Both the position numbers and the translations under genes were made by a program. A stretch of 64,000 bases of DNA from Siphonodentalium dalli (lineage: Eukaryota; Mollusca; Scaphopoda; Gadilida; Siphonodentaliidae). The notes under the pieces are model-generated. The model searched no databases. It had not been told where the DNA came from and saw only the letters and a program-made list of their open reading frames with translations. Below are positions 23,331 to 36,636 of this stretch, piece by piece. The stretch lies in the NCBI GenBank assembly GCA_032622095.1, contig CP136068.1:16537729-16601728 (forward strand), in the 5' to 3' direction. How positions within the stretch are numbered: position 1 is the stretch's first letter; every line of letters begins with the position of its first letter.

Positions 23331-26300
23331 TAATTATTTTCTTGCAAGTAATAAATTCATTAATAATTCATAGAATGTCTGATTTCAGAAGGTTTGATCA
23401 AATGCCGCAGAGCAGTTTGCTTCTACGCAAAAGGCATGTTTTATATTGTTGTTGATTTCTATTGTAAGCCCACCCAAAGTGGTTCTTTATTTATTATTAC
23501 TAGTGTATTCTTTTTCATTAAAATATTGGTTCATAAATTGTTATTGTATGGATATTGCTCCTTCCGACATGAATGGGGTATGATGTTAGTTACGTTATCA
23601 GCACCTTTACTATGGTCGTGCCGTATGACACTATTGATAAACTGTAAACTGAATAAGAAACTATCGATTTTATGCATGGTCAAATACTATCCACAATATA
23701 TAACTATTATGCAAGTAACAATATCGCATACATGGGTAATAAATCATTGAAAATAGTCAGCTATAGCCGCGTAAATTACATTGATATTTACCATATGTAT
23801 GTGTTTACACAATGCATATACATCTATGTTTACTGTGCAGTAAGACAAAACGTCCCATAGATGTGTTTAATGGACAATCAGGACCGTATTTATGTGGATT
23901 GTGTTAACGACACATGATAGTTGTTGCTGTCTTTGAGAAAATGGAAATTTGTTATTTGTAATCGATTATTGCATGGACCGATTCAACTGTATAGAAAGTA
24001 AGTGGCCGAGCAGAGTTCAAAATTTAACAATAGGTCATAGGGGCCACTCAAACGCGGGTTTAACAACTGGCTGTAGTTTGTTTTATATGTAATTGCATGC
24101 GAGCTTATATCTAATTATTGACATACGTATACATTCTCAACTACGAGTCATTATCAATGTTGGTGCAAATTCTTGTCATCGGACCCTAGCCTCTCCAGAC
24201 AAGACACTCGCCGGCAAATTATGATTGTAAAAATGGTGATCAATGGGATCTACAATATACACACGGTAAACATGTCGTGCAGTGGGATATTCACCCCATA
24301 TGGACTATTCTATAGCTGAACTAAAACTTATATAAAAATAAATCTTCAACTATTACCCGGGGAAGGGCGATTTTGCCAAATAAATCCCAAAGCCCGGATA
24401 GTGAATTTTGTTAATTTCAAATTTTAAAATATCTTCCTTATTTTGTCAATTATTATTGGAAGATAATTTGAGTGAGTGGACGAGACGTTTCTCGAGATGG
24501 CAAAAGGTAGCGATTGTGCAGTTGAGTGAGACAGGAGCTGTTGTCAAAGAAAGTGGTATGCAGATGGAGATCGAGAGAAAATTGACGAGACATGTCCGGA
24601 CACTGGTCGAGAGTGAGAGTATCTGAGTAGGACTATTATCGAGGAAAGTGGTAGGCAGACGGAGTATAATGTAAATCGAGATTGTGAACTGGTTTAGACA
24701 TGCCCTGAGACTGCAGTAGAGAGTGCACCAGCAGATATGTAAGGTGATGGTTAAAACAGAGTGTCTGGAACTGCAGTAAAGCAAATGTGGATATGACAGA
24801 TATAGACTGCGAAGAATATAAGCCAGTTGGGATGTGGACGAGAGGTGTTATGAAACTGATGTTTCGAGTCCACAGGCGGGTAAGACAGATAACAAGGGCG
24901 TATTCGAATCCGTGTTCTTCCAAGTGTGCGAGCGACTGGTTACAATGACCATATACCATATACTAAATATAGAACGGAGACACCGGTACGGGTCCATATT
25001 GTTACTACATATAGCACAACCCCATTGTTCCCCATTTGTGATAAAGCACACCAGCCCCACAGACTACTGATTGAATAAATTTAGTTCAATGATTACCACA
25101 TTGTTCGGTAAACACCATTCATACAAGTTAATCGCACGAGGGACGCAATACCACACCGTGTAAGCAAATGACCGCGTATTCACTCCGTGAAGCACGGTTA
25201 TTATGTAACCATACAGACTTGCCCAGCTGTGACCGCCACCAAGAAAGTAGTAACATGAAGTATACGCCAGGTGATGGAAAAAATATGTTAACAGCATTAC
25301 CCACCGCGAACACTGACCGCACATTTTAACTGTTGCGTTACTGTTACTACGAGTTTGTATGGTATACTATTGTAATGATTCCGAGAAATGTACCACATTC
25401 AGTTGATTGTTGTAATGATAAACTTTAGTTCAAATGATCGTCGTATCACGAATGTGCATTATCTGGACACCTCATAAAAAGTGTGCATTATTTAAATTAA
25501 TACGGAGTTGTCCATCAAATGGTGCACAATTACTGTCGAATTAATGCATACGACTTGGTCAGTGGTCATTCGATAAAATAACACCCAAGGCGACACAATG
25601 GGATAATCCGCATGTGACATTTAACATAGAACACGGATTCGAATACACACAAGAGAGCAAAGGGGGAAGGAGATGGCGTTTGAGAGTGTGATTGTTGGCG
25701 AATGCGCCACGTCTGGTTGAAAGTATTAATCAATATGTGATTGAAAACCAACGTAACCTAGCTACGCCTTGGATACAGGGATGTTAAGATAGGGGTGGTC
25801 AACGTTGGTAAAAACAACTCAATAGCTGGAAGTTTCATACCTGACACAACATTAGCATACACAGCATATAGGTTGAAATTTGTCCCCTTGTTTGATTTTC
25901 CAACCATTAATTTGTTGGAAATTTGTGGTTTTATTGGTGAAAAAGTTCAGTTGGAAATTTTCGAACCTTTAATTAGGAAGGGGTGTCAGGAAAATGTTCC
26001 AACAGTTACAAAGCTTAAGGTATCGGTTGGAAAGTTGCAATACAAGGGTGGATTGGAATTTTATACAACCTGGTGCAGTTAGTAATTTTAACGGCGGCCA
26101 CCAGAATGTTTTTGGTAATGAGCTGGTCATGAAATAATACATAATTTAAGGCGTATAGACTAGAAGTATGAATATTCCTTTGTATGGCCAAAACAATGTG
26201 CATTTAGTTCGCGCTGTACAGTATTAACGGAATTACGGAGTAAAGTCTTAGTTTTAAAACAGACTGTTTGCCGATTATATTGTCTCAGTGTCCCTTATAT

Positions 26301-26669
26301 TTCAGGGTTTTACAAAGAGCTTACTATATAGTTGGACCTGTTCTCTGGTAACTGAGAATATGAATGGCCCAGTTGGTCCACGATCGTAATTCATACAGCT
26401 CTTATATATACATGTACATCGCTACTAAGTGCTCCACAGCATGGTAATACTTCGTGTGTAAGGTGTGTATATGCAGTTACGGCTGAGGGGCTTTCGATCT
26501 CAATTGCGCAGTTTATGGTCTGTGCTTCACTTCAGCCATACATTTCCCTTCTGTTATCTTGTTCAATATTCCATTCATCGTGTTGTGTGTCGAATTAAGC
26601 AGTCGATATGGTTAACAGATGTGTTCAATCGATGGTCTTTTATGTGAGGTAATCAGGAATGTATTCAGT
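23331..26669. other. No gene established in 3.3 kb
   Basis: Open frames up to 118 codons (23394-23750) are present but have no recognisable domain. 25830-26080 has GTTGGAAATT-like phrases resembling those at 9960-10200. The 19-base phrase GTATTCGAATCCGTGTTCT (24900) recurs inverted at about 25627, the only sign of inverted structure. Confidence 0.3.
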
Positions 26670-28019
26670 CAATACTCTTGTATAGTCTGGTCGATAAAAG
26701 GTTTGGCCTAGAAGAAATTTGGAATAAGTTGGTTTGTATACCATTTTGAAGAGACATATATCCTCTATAACATATCCAAAATCCGCTAAAATCCGCTTTG
26801 AGCATTTTTTGTAATTCAAGATGGCGTCCAAGATGGCTGCCATTTCCCTTAAGTTAGTTTGATGCAATTATAGTGAGAAACTATTGTTATATATACACAT
26901 GAATACATTTTGTTAAGCTAAGATATAACGCCACCTTTTGATGCCAAAATTGGAAATAATCGTCTAAGATGGCAGCCAAAATGGCGGCCGGAAGTGATAT
27001 TTTTTTATACGTTTTTTACTAGTATCTTTAAGATAAGTTTCTGCCGTTTGGAACTGGTTGGTAATTGTGACTTTATTTTGTATTTGCTATGTTAACTGAC
27101 ATTTGAAGCAATGAAATGTGCCACTAGTGGGGTCCCAATCCCTGCCAATCACTCAAAATTCGATGTTACAGAACGCGGTATAACATTTCACCAAATATCA
27201 CCATTTGTATTATAGTCATATTTCATCAAGAAATTGGAAGAACTGCGCAATGTAAGTGATGCTTTCTATTTTATGGATATTCCAACTCAAATGTATCAAA
27301 ATTGTCACTTTGGCTCAAAATAGCTGCCAAAATGGCGACCAATATATGAAAAATGGTAAATATTGTCCCAGCGTACCATGCAACTGCTTACAAGTTGTGG
27401 TTGACACACGCAATTGACTATTCTGTCTTATATACATTGAATACTAACATTGCTGATGCATATTGGTTAATTGTTACTACTTTAACCACTGAAATCACCA
27501 GAATTAATCGAATTTTTATGACACAAACTTGACATCAAAATAAGCAAAAACTCACTGTTCAAGTTTGAACCATTTTTAAAAAGTAAAATGGAACTATCTT
27601 TGGTATCAAAGGTGTTTATTGTTTTGATATGTGCTAACTGTGTCACAATCAGGTGTTTTAGACAATATTGATTAAGATATGGCTTGCAAAATGGCAACCA
27701 AATTTGGTACAATGTTGATTTGTCACATATATTCCGAACATTATTCTCTGCTATTTCGAAAAGGTAGCAGATTTTGACTCACTTGGTTATTAAACATGCT
27801 AATTAGTCAACTAACTGTTCTATTATGGTTGTCCCAATACCTTAAGATGCGTGAACAGTTCATTTTAAGGGATGCAGATTGGATTTTGCCGAAAACTTCT
27901 TTTGGGATTCTGTCCATGTTTTTTAACTGAAATTGGCAGAACGTTGAAACGGAACTGAGAGGGATCATAGTATGTGGCTACTCTGGCCCATTAGAATAAA
28001 CATTGATCAACTTAATACA

Positions 28020-28800
28020 GTGTGCATGTCTGTAGGCTGTATGGCCATAGGTGAGGTGAGTATGTATACGGGGAGTTATTGTATTCATGAATGATGTGAA
28101 TAGTTATTCAATGTGTGACTATATGGTCATGTATGGGGTGTCCACGTTGAGATGTATATGTGTATAAGGAGTAGCTTATGGTCATGCGTGAGGTGAACGT
28201 GTATACATGGAGTGGCTGTCTGGTCATTGGAGTGGTGAATGTGTATAGCGAGATTAGCTACATTATCCATCTTTGTGTTGTGTATGTATATATGGAGTGA
28301 CTGTGTGGCCATAGGTGTGATTTACAGGTGTAAATTGGGTGGCTGTATTGTCATGGGTGGGTGTATATGCATACACGCGTTGGCTGTATGGTAATGGATG
28401 GGGTGTATGGATAAATATAGAGTTGTTGTATGGTTATGGGCAATGTATATATGTGAACATGGAACGACTGTACGGTCAATGTTGGTGAAGTGTATATGCA
28501 TAACCGGAGTACAGTTTGATGGTCATTGGCGGGCTTATATAGATGGTTACATCATGGTCATGGTGGGATGTATATGTTTATCTGTTGTGTGGCTGTATTG
28601 TCATTGGTGTGTGTACCGGTATACAGTGAATAGCTGAATGATCATGGATGGGGTGTGTAAGAATACAGCGAGTGGCTGAATTGTCATGGTTGAGCTGTAT
28701 TTGCAAGTCTGAAGTGTAGGAATGACTGTGTGTGCGGGATATATGTATATCTAGAAGGATTGTATGGTAATTGATGAGGGTATATATACACATGGAGTGA
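28020..28800 (+). repeat. Degenerate ~42 bp minisatellite (family 1), left loop part
   Basis: Recurring phrases GGTGTATATG, GAGTGGCTGTATGGTCATGG and GGTGAGGTG with a period of roughly 42 bp and much drift. It lies inside the large fold-back loop, in the same orientation as 29430-30280. Confidence 0.75.
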
Positions 28801-29074
28801 CTAATGGGTTAACCAACACAACCAACCAGCCAATACGGGTAAGTATAGGCTAACAAATACATGTAAGTGTGTGTCCGACAAGGTCACACATCTGTCCGGA
28901 TCAACGAACATCACACCTAGCCCTCCGGAATGACAATAGCAAGTCAGAATGCAGCACTGGCTGACGGACCATAAGGCCTTTCCGTTTTGTCAACGTAAGT
29001 ATAGTGAAAGAAATAATCGCTTACATCCTATCCGTCATGTAATTTCCCCACGCAATGAAGGTGGTACATAATGT

Positions 29075-29224
29075 ATGGATGTCAAAAGAAAGCGGAGGAT
29101 GTCTGCTAGGCATATTGCAGACTATTCGAAGCTAAATATACAAGGACAAATTGGTCCCCGCTCTAATGCCACGAATGTTGAGGTGGAAGCTGGTGGGTCC
29201 TGGAGCGGTTTAGTGGAATTCTGA
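29075..29224 (+). CDS. Unrecognised 49-codon ORF in the fold-back core
   Basis: In the 630 bp non-repetitive core between the two minisatellite stretches, an ATG at 29075 opens 49 codons ending in TGA at 29222. It starts MDVKRKRRMSARHIADYSKL, a basic nuclear-localisation-like beginning, then becomes acidic and Gly/Ser rich and ends SWSGLVEF. A stop lies two codons upstream, so it is not part of a longer frame without splicing. Length alone does not prove coding in DNA of this composition. It could be a remnant of the element's own gene or chance. No family was recognised. Confidence 0.2.
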   Translation: MDVKRKRRMSARHIADYSKLNIQGQIGPRSNATNVEVEAGGSWSGLVEF

Positions 29225-29429
29225 AAATAGTTTAAGAACGTACCCCACAAAAAACAAGATGTTATTTTATGCCAAAAGTAGAGATTAGACATTTTTGGAA
29301 ATTACTCCCAATGAGTTGTAAAGATGCCAAAATGTTTGGATAAGATCATCATCAGTGGCAGATCGCTGACTATGTGCCATACTAAGCAAATGTCACATAA
29401 CGTTTCGACTCATTACCCGTAAGACACGA

Positions 29430-30280
29430 GCCCTTGTATATCTTGAGTGGACAATATGTATATAGGGAGTGCCAGTATGGCCAAATTAATGGTGGGGTGA
29501 ATTGGTATACAAGGATTGACTGTATGATCACGAGTGTGGTTTATGAGTATACAGCGAGAGGCCGAATTGTCATGGTGTGGTGTATATGCACGTTTGGAGT
29601 GTATGGATGGCCGTGTGCGCGGTGCGGGACATTGGCATATCTAGAAGGACTGTAACGTCATTTGTGAGGTTTACATGTGTAATGTATACTATATATACTT
29701 GTAGTGACTCTATGGTTTTGAGTTGGGTGTATATGCATATCTTGAGTGGCTATATGGCCATGGGTGTCGCAAATATATATACAGGGAGTTACTTTATGAC
29801 CACTAGTGAGGTAAATATGTATACCAGAAGTGATGTATGGTCATGAATGTGGCGAAAATGTATATCAGGAGTGATTATATTGTCATAGTTGGGGCATATA
29901 TGCATATCTTGGGTGCCCATATGACCATGCATGTGACAAATATATACATGTAGCGACTGTATGACCAATGGTGAGGTGAATATATATACAATATGTTACT
30001 GTATGTTCATGAATGTAGTGAATAGGTATACAGGTCGTGACTATATGGTCATGGGTGAGGTGTATGAGTATACCTGGTGTGCCTGCGTGTTTACTCACGC
30101 CTATATGGCCATGTGTTGGGTGTATGTGCATACCCATGGGTGGCTGTATTTTAGTGGGTGAGGTGTATGTGTATAAAGCGAGTGACATATGTTCAAATAT
30201 GTGGTGTTCATGTATATATGGAGTGACTGTATGGTCATGTGTGAGTTGCACTGGTGTACCTTTGGCCTTTGGGTGACTAT
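29430..30280 (+). repeat. Degenerate ~42 bp minisatellite (family 1), right loop part
   Basis: Same phrases as 28020-28800 (GTGTATATGCATATCTTGAGTGGCTATATGGCCATGGG and variants) in direct orientation, although the arms outside are inverted. The ORFs over it on both strands are repeat translations. Confidence 0.75.
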
Positions 30281-31672
30281 CGATTTACTATCGCTATAAC
30301 TCAAGGATATGTTAACCTATAGAGAGATCATATCAGAGTGTTCTCCACCTTAATGGCGTTTGGTATGTAATACGAAGGAAACTGTTTTCATGACAATAGT
30401 TTATAAGTTAATACAGTTTGATGCTAATGGGTCAGAGTAGCCACATAATATTACCCCCATCAGTTCCGTTTCAACTTCTGTCCATTTCCATTCCAAAACA
30501 CAGACAGAATCCCAAAAGAAGTTGTCGGCAAAATTCCACACTGCATCCCTTAAAATGATTTGTTATGCCTCATAATGTACTGGGACAACCAGAATATAAC
30601 ATTTGGCTGTCAGTTGTTTAATAACCAAGTGAGTCACAATTTGCAGCCTTTTCGGAACAGCTTAAAATAATGTTCGGAATAAATGTGACACATAAACTTT
30701 TTACCAAATTTGGTTGCCATTTTGCAAGCCATCTTGAGTAATTTTGTCTAAGACACCTCAGTGTCACACATTTAAGATAGATCGATAATAAAAAGCACAT
30801 TTGACACCAAAGATAGTTCCATTTTACTTGAAAAAAATGGTGCAAACATGAAAAGTTATTTTTTGCCGATTTTGTGATAAAAACGTTCCATAATTCTGGT
30901 AATTTCAGTGGTTAAAATGGTAAAAATTAATCAAGGTGGATCAAAAATGTTAGTATTCTATATTTATAAGACAGAATAGTCAATTTTTTTCATCAAACAC
31001 AACTTATAAGCGGTTGCACGGCACGCTGGTGCACTATTTACCATTTTTCATATTTTGGCCGCCATTTTGGCAGCCATTTTGAGCCAGAGTGATAATTTTG
31101 GTACCATTGAGTCGGAATATCCATAGAAAATAAAATGCATTACCTACATTGCACAGTCCTTCCAATGTCATGATGAAATATGACTATAATCCCAATGGTG
31201 ATTTTTGTGTGAAATGTTATACCGCGTTCTGTAAAATCGAATTTTTGAATGATCGGCAGGGGTTGAGACCCCACTAATGGCATACTTTATTTCCCCGATG
31301 GTCACATAAATAAAATCACAATTCTCAACCAGTTCCAAACAGCAGAAACTTTGTGGCTGCCATTTTGGGCCGGGAGTTTTGGCATAAAAAGGTGGCGTTA
31401 TGTCTTTGCTTCACAAAATTGCATACATATGTATACTATTATGACAAGATATTATGGCTATAATTCCATCAAATTGCAACAGCTGACTTAACGGAAAATA
31501 GCAGCCATACTGGACGCCATCTTGACTTACAAAAATGCTAAAAGCGGATTTTAACGGATTTTGGATATGTTATAGAGGATATCTTCCTCTTCAAAATGAT
31601 ATATAAACCAACTTTGTCCAAATTTATTCTAGGTTGACCCTAAAATTTGAGTTTATCAACCATACTAGTATG

Positions 31673-33819
31673 CTGTTCAAAATAACTCGGAATATAATTT
31701 TCGCTATTCCACTCCAAGGAAGTCAGTATGTATGTGTATACCGTTTAGATATACATGTAGAATACTGTTCCGCGAGTTAATATGCGTACATTTACAAAGA
31801 ACATGAAACTAGTAAGATACATACAAGGAAGTAGTAGTAGTGTTTATTTGTACAATATTTATAGACATATGGTAATAATACAATATTCAAAAACGATCAT
31901 ATGTATATTGTACATCAGCGGCATTGCCAAAGTGGGCCGTCTTCATGCCGCCCTATATATACATGGAATATGAGTCATAAACGACAACGTGAAATGGAAA
32001 AATATTTTGACGCATGAACACAATATGAAAAAATAACGGAATGGTGTATCCAATCTATATATAATTGCATTATGTCCATATATGGTTGCCATACAATGCA
32101 TTTAACTTAATATTCATTTATCATATTGTAGGTGTAGATGTATGATGGCTTTATAAAGGACCAGAACAATAAAATTGAATGTTGCTTTTCATGTGTTCGT
32201 ACTCGTCTGATTATAAAGCTAACGTTTGCATGTCCAGCCAAAATGCAAGATGAACATACCAGACTCTTTAATTGTAAGTGTATATAACAGTGGTGAAATA
32301 TCAAGGAATATATATGTTAGCATTGACTTATTCAGCTGTGAAAATCACGACAAAAACGGAAACAAATTCTGACGAATCAATTCAGCCCACCATTATCATA
32401 CATGTAATTAAATCATCTTATCAGTATAGCAGAACCACGTTGCTGCGTGCAACTAGGGTCGTTCTCAATATTCTAATATGAGCTTCCCGAACAGTCGTAT
32501 GGCAAACGGGCGTACGATTGGCCCGTGCAGTGCACGGACCCTTGTGAAAACACAAAAATTGCCAATTAGCCAGTGATAACACTCACGTGGTTGATTTCGG
32601 CTTAAAAACACACTGGCTATCAAAACATTATAAATTTACGAAGTGGTCAAATTCCGCCACAACATTCCCTTCCGTTTGAGCTATAACCTGAGGACATTGA
32701 TCGCTGCGAAGTCAAAATATCATATACAAAAAATCCATTGTGTAGTATCCGCTCATACATAACGAAAAGTGTATATTTACTATATAGAGATGCGGATGAG
32801 ATTGAGACCATATAATTTATGTAAGATAACATTCCCATGGGATCTACTCTTTTGTTGGAGTATAGCGATCACGTGTCGATATGTGATGTTATTATCGACA
32901 AGCCACATGGCTCAACGGCAATGTATTATTACAATACTTAATTTCAGATAATGTTGCCTAAATTCATGTTTACAGTATATATTTTTTAAACTATGAATCA
33001 CAAATTTAGCAATGGCGTAGTTTGATTTATAATATATACAATTACAGTTAAAAATTTGTGATCTGTATTTTATATTTGAATATATACTAGAAATTATTGT
33101 ATTCTGACACTGACACACACTCTCTCGGAAGTTGCGCAACAACATTGGATATGATAACATACAATCGTTAACACACATAACGCTAGTACTATACAATTTA
33201 TAATATCGCCTATATACATCCAATACGAGTTAGTATAACATATAAATAATGTGTTTTCTTTGAGAAATTAGGACACAAATGGGCTCAATATAATGGCGAC
33301 ATATAACAAAGACATAAGAAATTATTGACATTAAAAGTACAAAACAAAATGAATTTCCGGATGTGACCATTTGCTCGAATATATAATCAGTTTATTTCAA
33401 AAGCTTTAATTTAGCATCGAACATGCAATCTATCTATATATATATACATAAATGTACAATAGCAGGAAACTTTAGTGGCTATAATCTTTTGTTCATGCCA
33501 CATCCAACTCCTCTGGATTGAGGCACGCCCATTCCCATTGTGTCACAACATCGAATAATGCAGGGGAACAGCAGTTATATGTACCCCGGTCTCAACAAAT
33601 GGGAAATGTTTTGATATACAGAAGTGAGATCAATGCTCTTTTTTGCTACCATATCAGAAATAGGCTAATACGAGACGCCTTTTTTTCTGATCCATGTCGT
33701 GCACGTTTGTTATTCTTGGTTTGGGACCCCAAAACCGTGTTTAGTTATATTGTTGTGTGACGTGCGTGACATTGTTGGTATGTGCATTACCGTCGATGAG
33801 TGAAATGAGAACCGGAACA
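31673..33819. other. No gene seen
   Basis: AT-rich DNA with open frames up to 103 codons, none with recognisable motifs. A short palindrome CCGTGCAGTGCACGG is at about 32524-32538. Confidence 0.3.
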
Positions 33820-34240
33820 ACATTCAGATGTGATGATCTTGATTCATTGTCAAAATAATGCACGAATCACTAGCATTGTGTGGGAAACATATATGGTGTA
33901 CAGTACACGTTCTCAGTTGAAGCACATAATACAAATTCGAGGGTTTCCTGTCTTCCTTCTGTTAAGTAATGTATGAATCAATAATAGTGAGTTGGAAACA
34001 TCTCTTATGTACAATATCCGTGTCCAGTTGACGAACATTCAAATGTGAAGATCTTTAGTAAGATGTTTAGTAACGTAGTAATCACTACCATGTCACTGGT
34101 GTACAGAATCCTTGCTCAGTGGATGAACATTAAAATGCGAGGATCTTCATTAAGTTAAGTAACGTATGAATAACTGTCACATCTCTGTACGTGGTCAATT
34201 GCCGCAGAGCGACATTCAAAGGTGATCGACGTCTCCCTGA
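33820..34240. repeat. Degenerate ~100 bp tandem repeat, about 4 copies
   Basis: The phrase ATTCAAATGTGAAGATCTT followed by TAAGT.A.GTA.GAATCA and GTGTACAGTA recurs near 33823, 33930, 34026 and 34129, with a partial copy at 34214. Confidence 0.55.
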
Positions 34241-34347
34241 TTTCACTAAAATTTCACTAAAATAGAAAGATACGGTATCAGTAATTAGACATTTGGAACA
34301 TGCAAGCGTTAGGGTTATTGGTAGTCCCACTGTCCCAGTACTCATAG

Positions 34348-34560
34348 ACGAATAGATCCTTTAGGAATGTTCAGATAAGATATATACTAAATAATCATTG
34401 ATGATTAGACCCTTTAGGAAATGCTCACTCAGATAATAAGTTATATACTGAATATTCATTGAAGAGTAGATCCCTTAGGAAATGTTCAGATAATAAGTTA
34501 TACACTAAATAGTCATAAACTAGTAGATCCGTTAGGAAATGTTCGGATACTAAGTTAATC
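34348..34560. repeat. ~62 bp tandem repeat, about 3.5 copies
   Basis: The block TAGATCC.TTAGGAAATGTTCAGATAATAAGTTATA.ACT recurs near 34351, 34405, 34467 and 34525. It directly precedes the piggyBac-like MITE. Confidence 0.75.
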
Positions 34561-34581
34561 ATACTGTGGTCGTTTGTTTAA

Positions 34582-34833
34582 CCCTTTGAGTGCCAGGTCG
34601 ATTTTTGTATCAACCCATATACCCTGTGCCAATGCATTCTCTTATATATGCGAGTCGACCATATGTTGCCTCGCATATATAAGATAATGCATTGGCCTAA
34701 CAATTGTTTTTTTGTTTGTTTGGTTTTTTTTTTTTAATTTTTTTTACAATTTTAATAATTTATTCTTATATTCTTTAACAGACTTATTTTGTAGGTTTAG
34801 GGCCGATGGGATCGGCCCCTGGCACTCAAAGGG
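34582..34833. mobile_element. piggyBac-like MITE (252 bp) with TTAA target duplication
   Basis: Ends are inverted CCCTTTGAGTGCCAGG (34582 on) and CCTGGCACTCAAAGGG (to 34833). Both are flanked by TTAA (34578-34581 and 34834-34837), the hallmark target of piggyBac transposons. An internal imperfect palindrome (about 34630-34696: CCAATGCATT.CTTATATATGCGAG mirrored) and T-rich filler make up the rest. No coding capacity; a transposase elsewhere in the genome would be needed. Confidence 0.8.
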
Positions 34834-34837
34834 TTAA

Positions 34838-36536
34838 AGTATTATCTGAATATTTCCCACTGATACATAAGAATCATTCTCCTCTTGTATGATCTGCGTT
34901 ATGTCTGTCTCTGACCTGAACACGTCTTTAAATGCACAATAGAATTGTTGCAATGTATATTCCTATAACTGGATGGAATAATCCATTCAGTATAGAAAGG
35001 GCTTAATGTATATGGTTCCAGTAGAGAAATTCCCAAAATAAAAATAACAGCAATGCGGTGCTCAATTGCAGGCGTGACAATTTCTAAAACCAATTTAAAA
35101 AGCCACACTAAATACATACGACGTTTAGTTTGTGCGATGTATGTGGATTGTAACTGTCATTTAAATTTAGTTTCTAAAAACCTCACTTGCACTCAACATA
35201 ACTAAAATACTGTTAAAATGTTGACCAAAATCTGCTCGCACTTCGACTGTTGACAAACGGATGCTACTCCCGAACTTTGCCGACGGGTTGGGCTTATATT
35301 TAGAAATCGGACCCTATATGACTTTTATTTCCAGGAATCGGCCCTCTTGTAGTCGCCACCAAGGGACTCGTTTATTACAAACATTACATACATTTACCAG
35401 ATATCAATATATGTGGTAATGTGTAATAAAACAACATGGACATATCAGCTCAATTAAGATATTAACGTTCATCATGTTGAAGGTGGTGGGCAATCTGGTA
35501 TGCTTGCGGACACCTGACTTAGAACTTATATCAAAAAGTATTTTCATTTATCAACAAGCATGACATAATTATGCGTAACATTATTTATAGATGACTGTCT
35601 TTCAAAACTGAACTAATTATAGTTTGCGTCTTTACAAAGATACGATATATCGCGTGGACAATTTTCAACAGCGGGGGTATGTTGAACATTCCCGTAGTAG
35701 GACGTTTACAGGTATCGGTTTGAAAATTGCAACCCATGGGTTATCAATGGCATTTCCCTGCGTTAGTTTCGGTGCGATGCAAGTCGAAATTGAATGTTGT
35801 ACACCTCAAATGAGCCATTCTAGCAATGGCCCACCCATATAGCTACATCGTGACCCAGACTGACACCATTTTGCCAAACCAATTCCAAATCTGTCAAACC
35901 ATACGTTTGATATGATTTTAATATGGGTTTTTTTCGTAAGTGGTATGTAAACGTGGAGTTTTCACATTTTTTTTTTGGTGGATATGAGATAAACTTCGCT
36001 ACATCCACAGCTTTTCAAAAATCGAATTATTTGGTATCCAAACGACTTCGATGGTCACTAGATTGCCGACTACACTCCGACAACAATAACCGATGTATTA
36101 ACATTATATGCATTAATGAATTGGGCCAACTTTAACTATTAAACATAGATACGGGTTCTACTTTATACAACGTTTTAAAGAAGATTATGCCAAATGGTAC
36201 CGATTGAAAACTATTTTCGTTAAAATTCGATGACCAACACAACTGACTTTTCTTCTATATAACGCAATTATATATGTTGCATAACTTTAATGTTCCTATG
36301 CCTCTTTGGTCAACACCTCCAAATGTAGCAGGTTGTTAAATGGATATATTGCATATGACCCAGAATATATGTAAGTAAATACAATGTGACTATGTAATAT
36401 ATGCATACATTAGTCCCGGCATGTGGTGATGGTAATATTTAAATTAACGCATTATAACGCACTGCTTATTCTCAAGTAATGAACCTTAATGTGTAATCGG
36501 TTCATTTTAACGCATGTCCCTCATGTAAGAATACAT
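34838..36536. other. No gene seen
   Basis: Short open frames without motifs. GTGGATATGAGATAA.CTTCGCT at about 35980 recurs at about 41053, suggesting a dispersed repeat. Confidence 0.3.
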
Positions 36537-36636
36537 TAACCCTAAATATAGCCCTAACCTAACAATAACCCTAGTCTTAACCATGACCGTAGCACTAACC
36601 CTAAACCTGACCCTAAACATACACCTAACCCTAATG
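36537..36636 (-). repeat. Degenerate telomere-like (AACCCT)n tract
   Basis: About 100 bp dominated by AACCCTAA, GCCCTAACCTAAC, ACTAACCCTAAACC and CACCTAACCCTAAT. This resembles a mutated (TTAGGG)n array read on the minus strand. Confidence 0.7.

Larger units (their letters stand above)
26670..31672. mobile_element. ~5 kb fold-back: 1.3 kb inverted arms, 2.4 kb loop
   Basis: The left arm (about 26670-28010) and right arm (about 30400-31672) are imperfect reverse complements throughout. Matching outer parts include CATTTTGAAGAG..ATATCCTCTATAACATATCC. Mid parts include GACAGAATAGTCAA, CCATTTTGGCAGCCATTTTGAGCC and ACCAAATTTGGTTGCCATTTTGCAAGCCAT. Inner parts include CAGAATCCCAAAAGAAGTT and the CTACTCTG.CCCATTAG block. 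Both arms are rich in AAATGGCGGCC-like phrases. The loop holds two stretches of one minisatellite family flanking a non-repetitive core. No transposase was recognised. The inverted structure is seen directly. Mobility is inference. Confidence 0.7.

Noticed and set aside
23394-23750. 118-codon hydrophobic frame as a membrane protein
   Set aside because: Low-complexity AT-driven composition and no recognisable helix-loop pattern or flanking exons.
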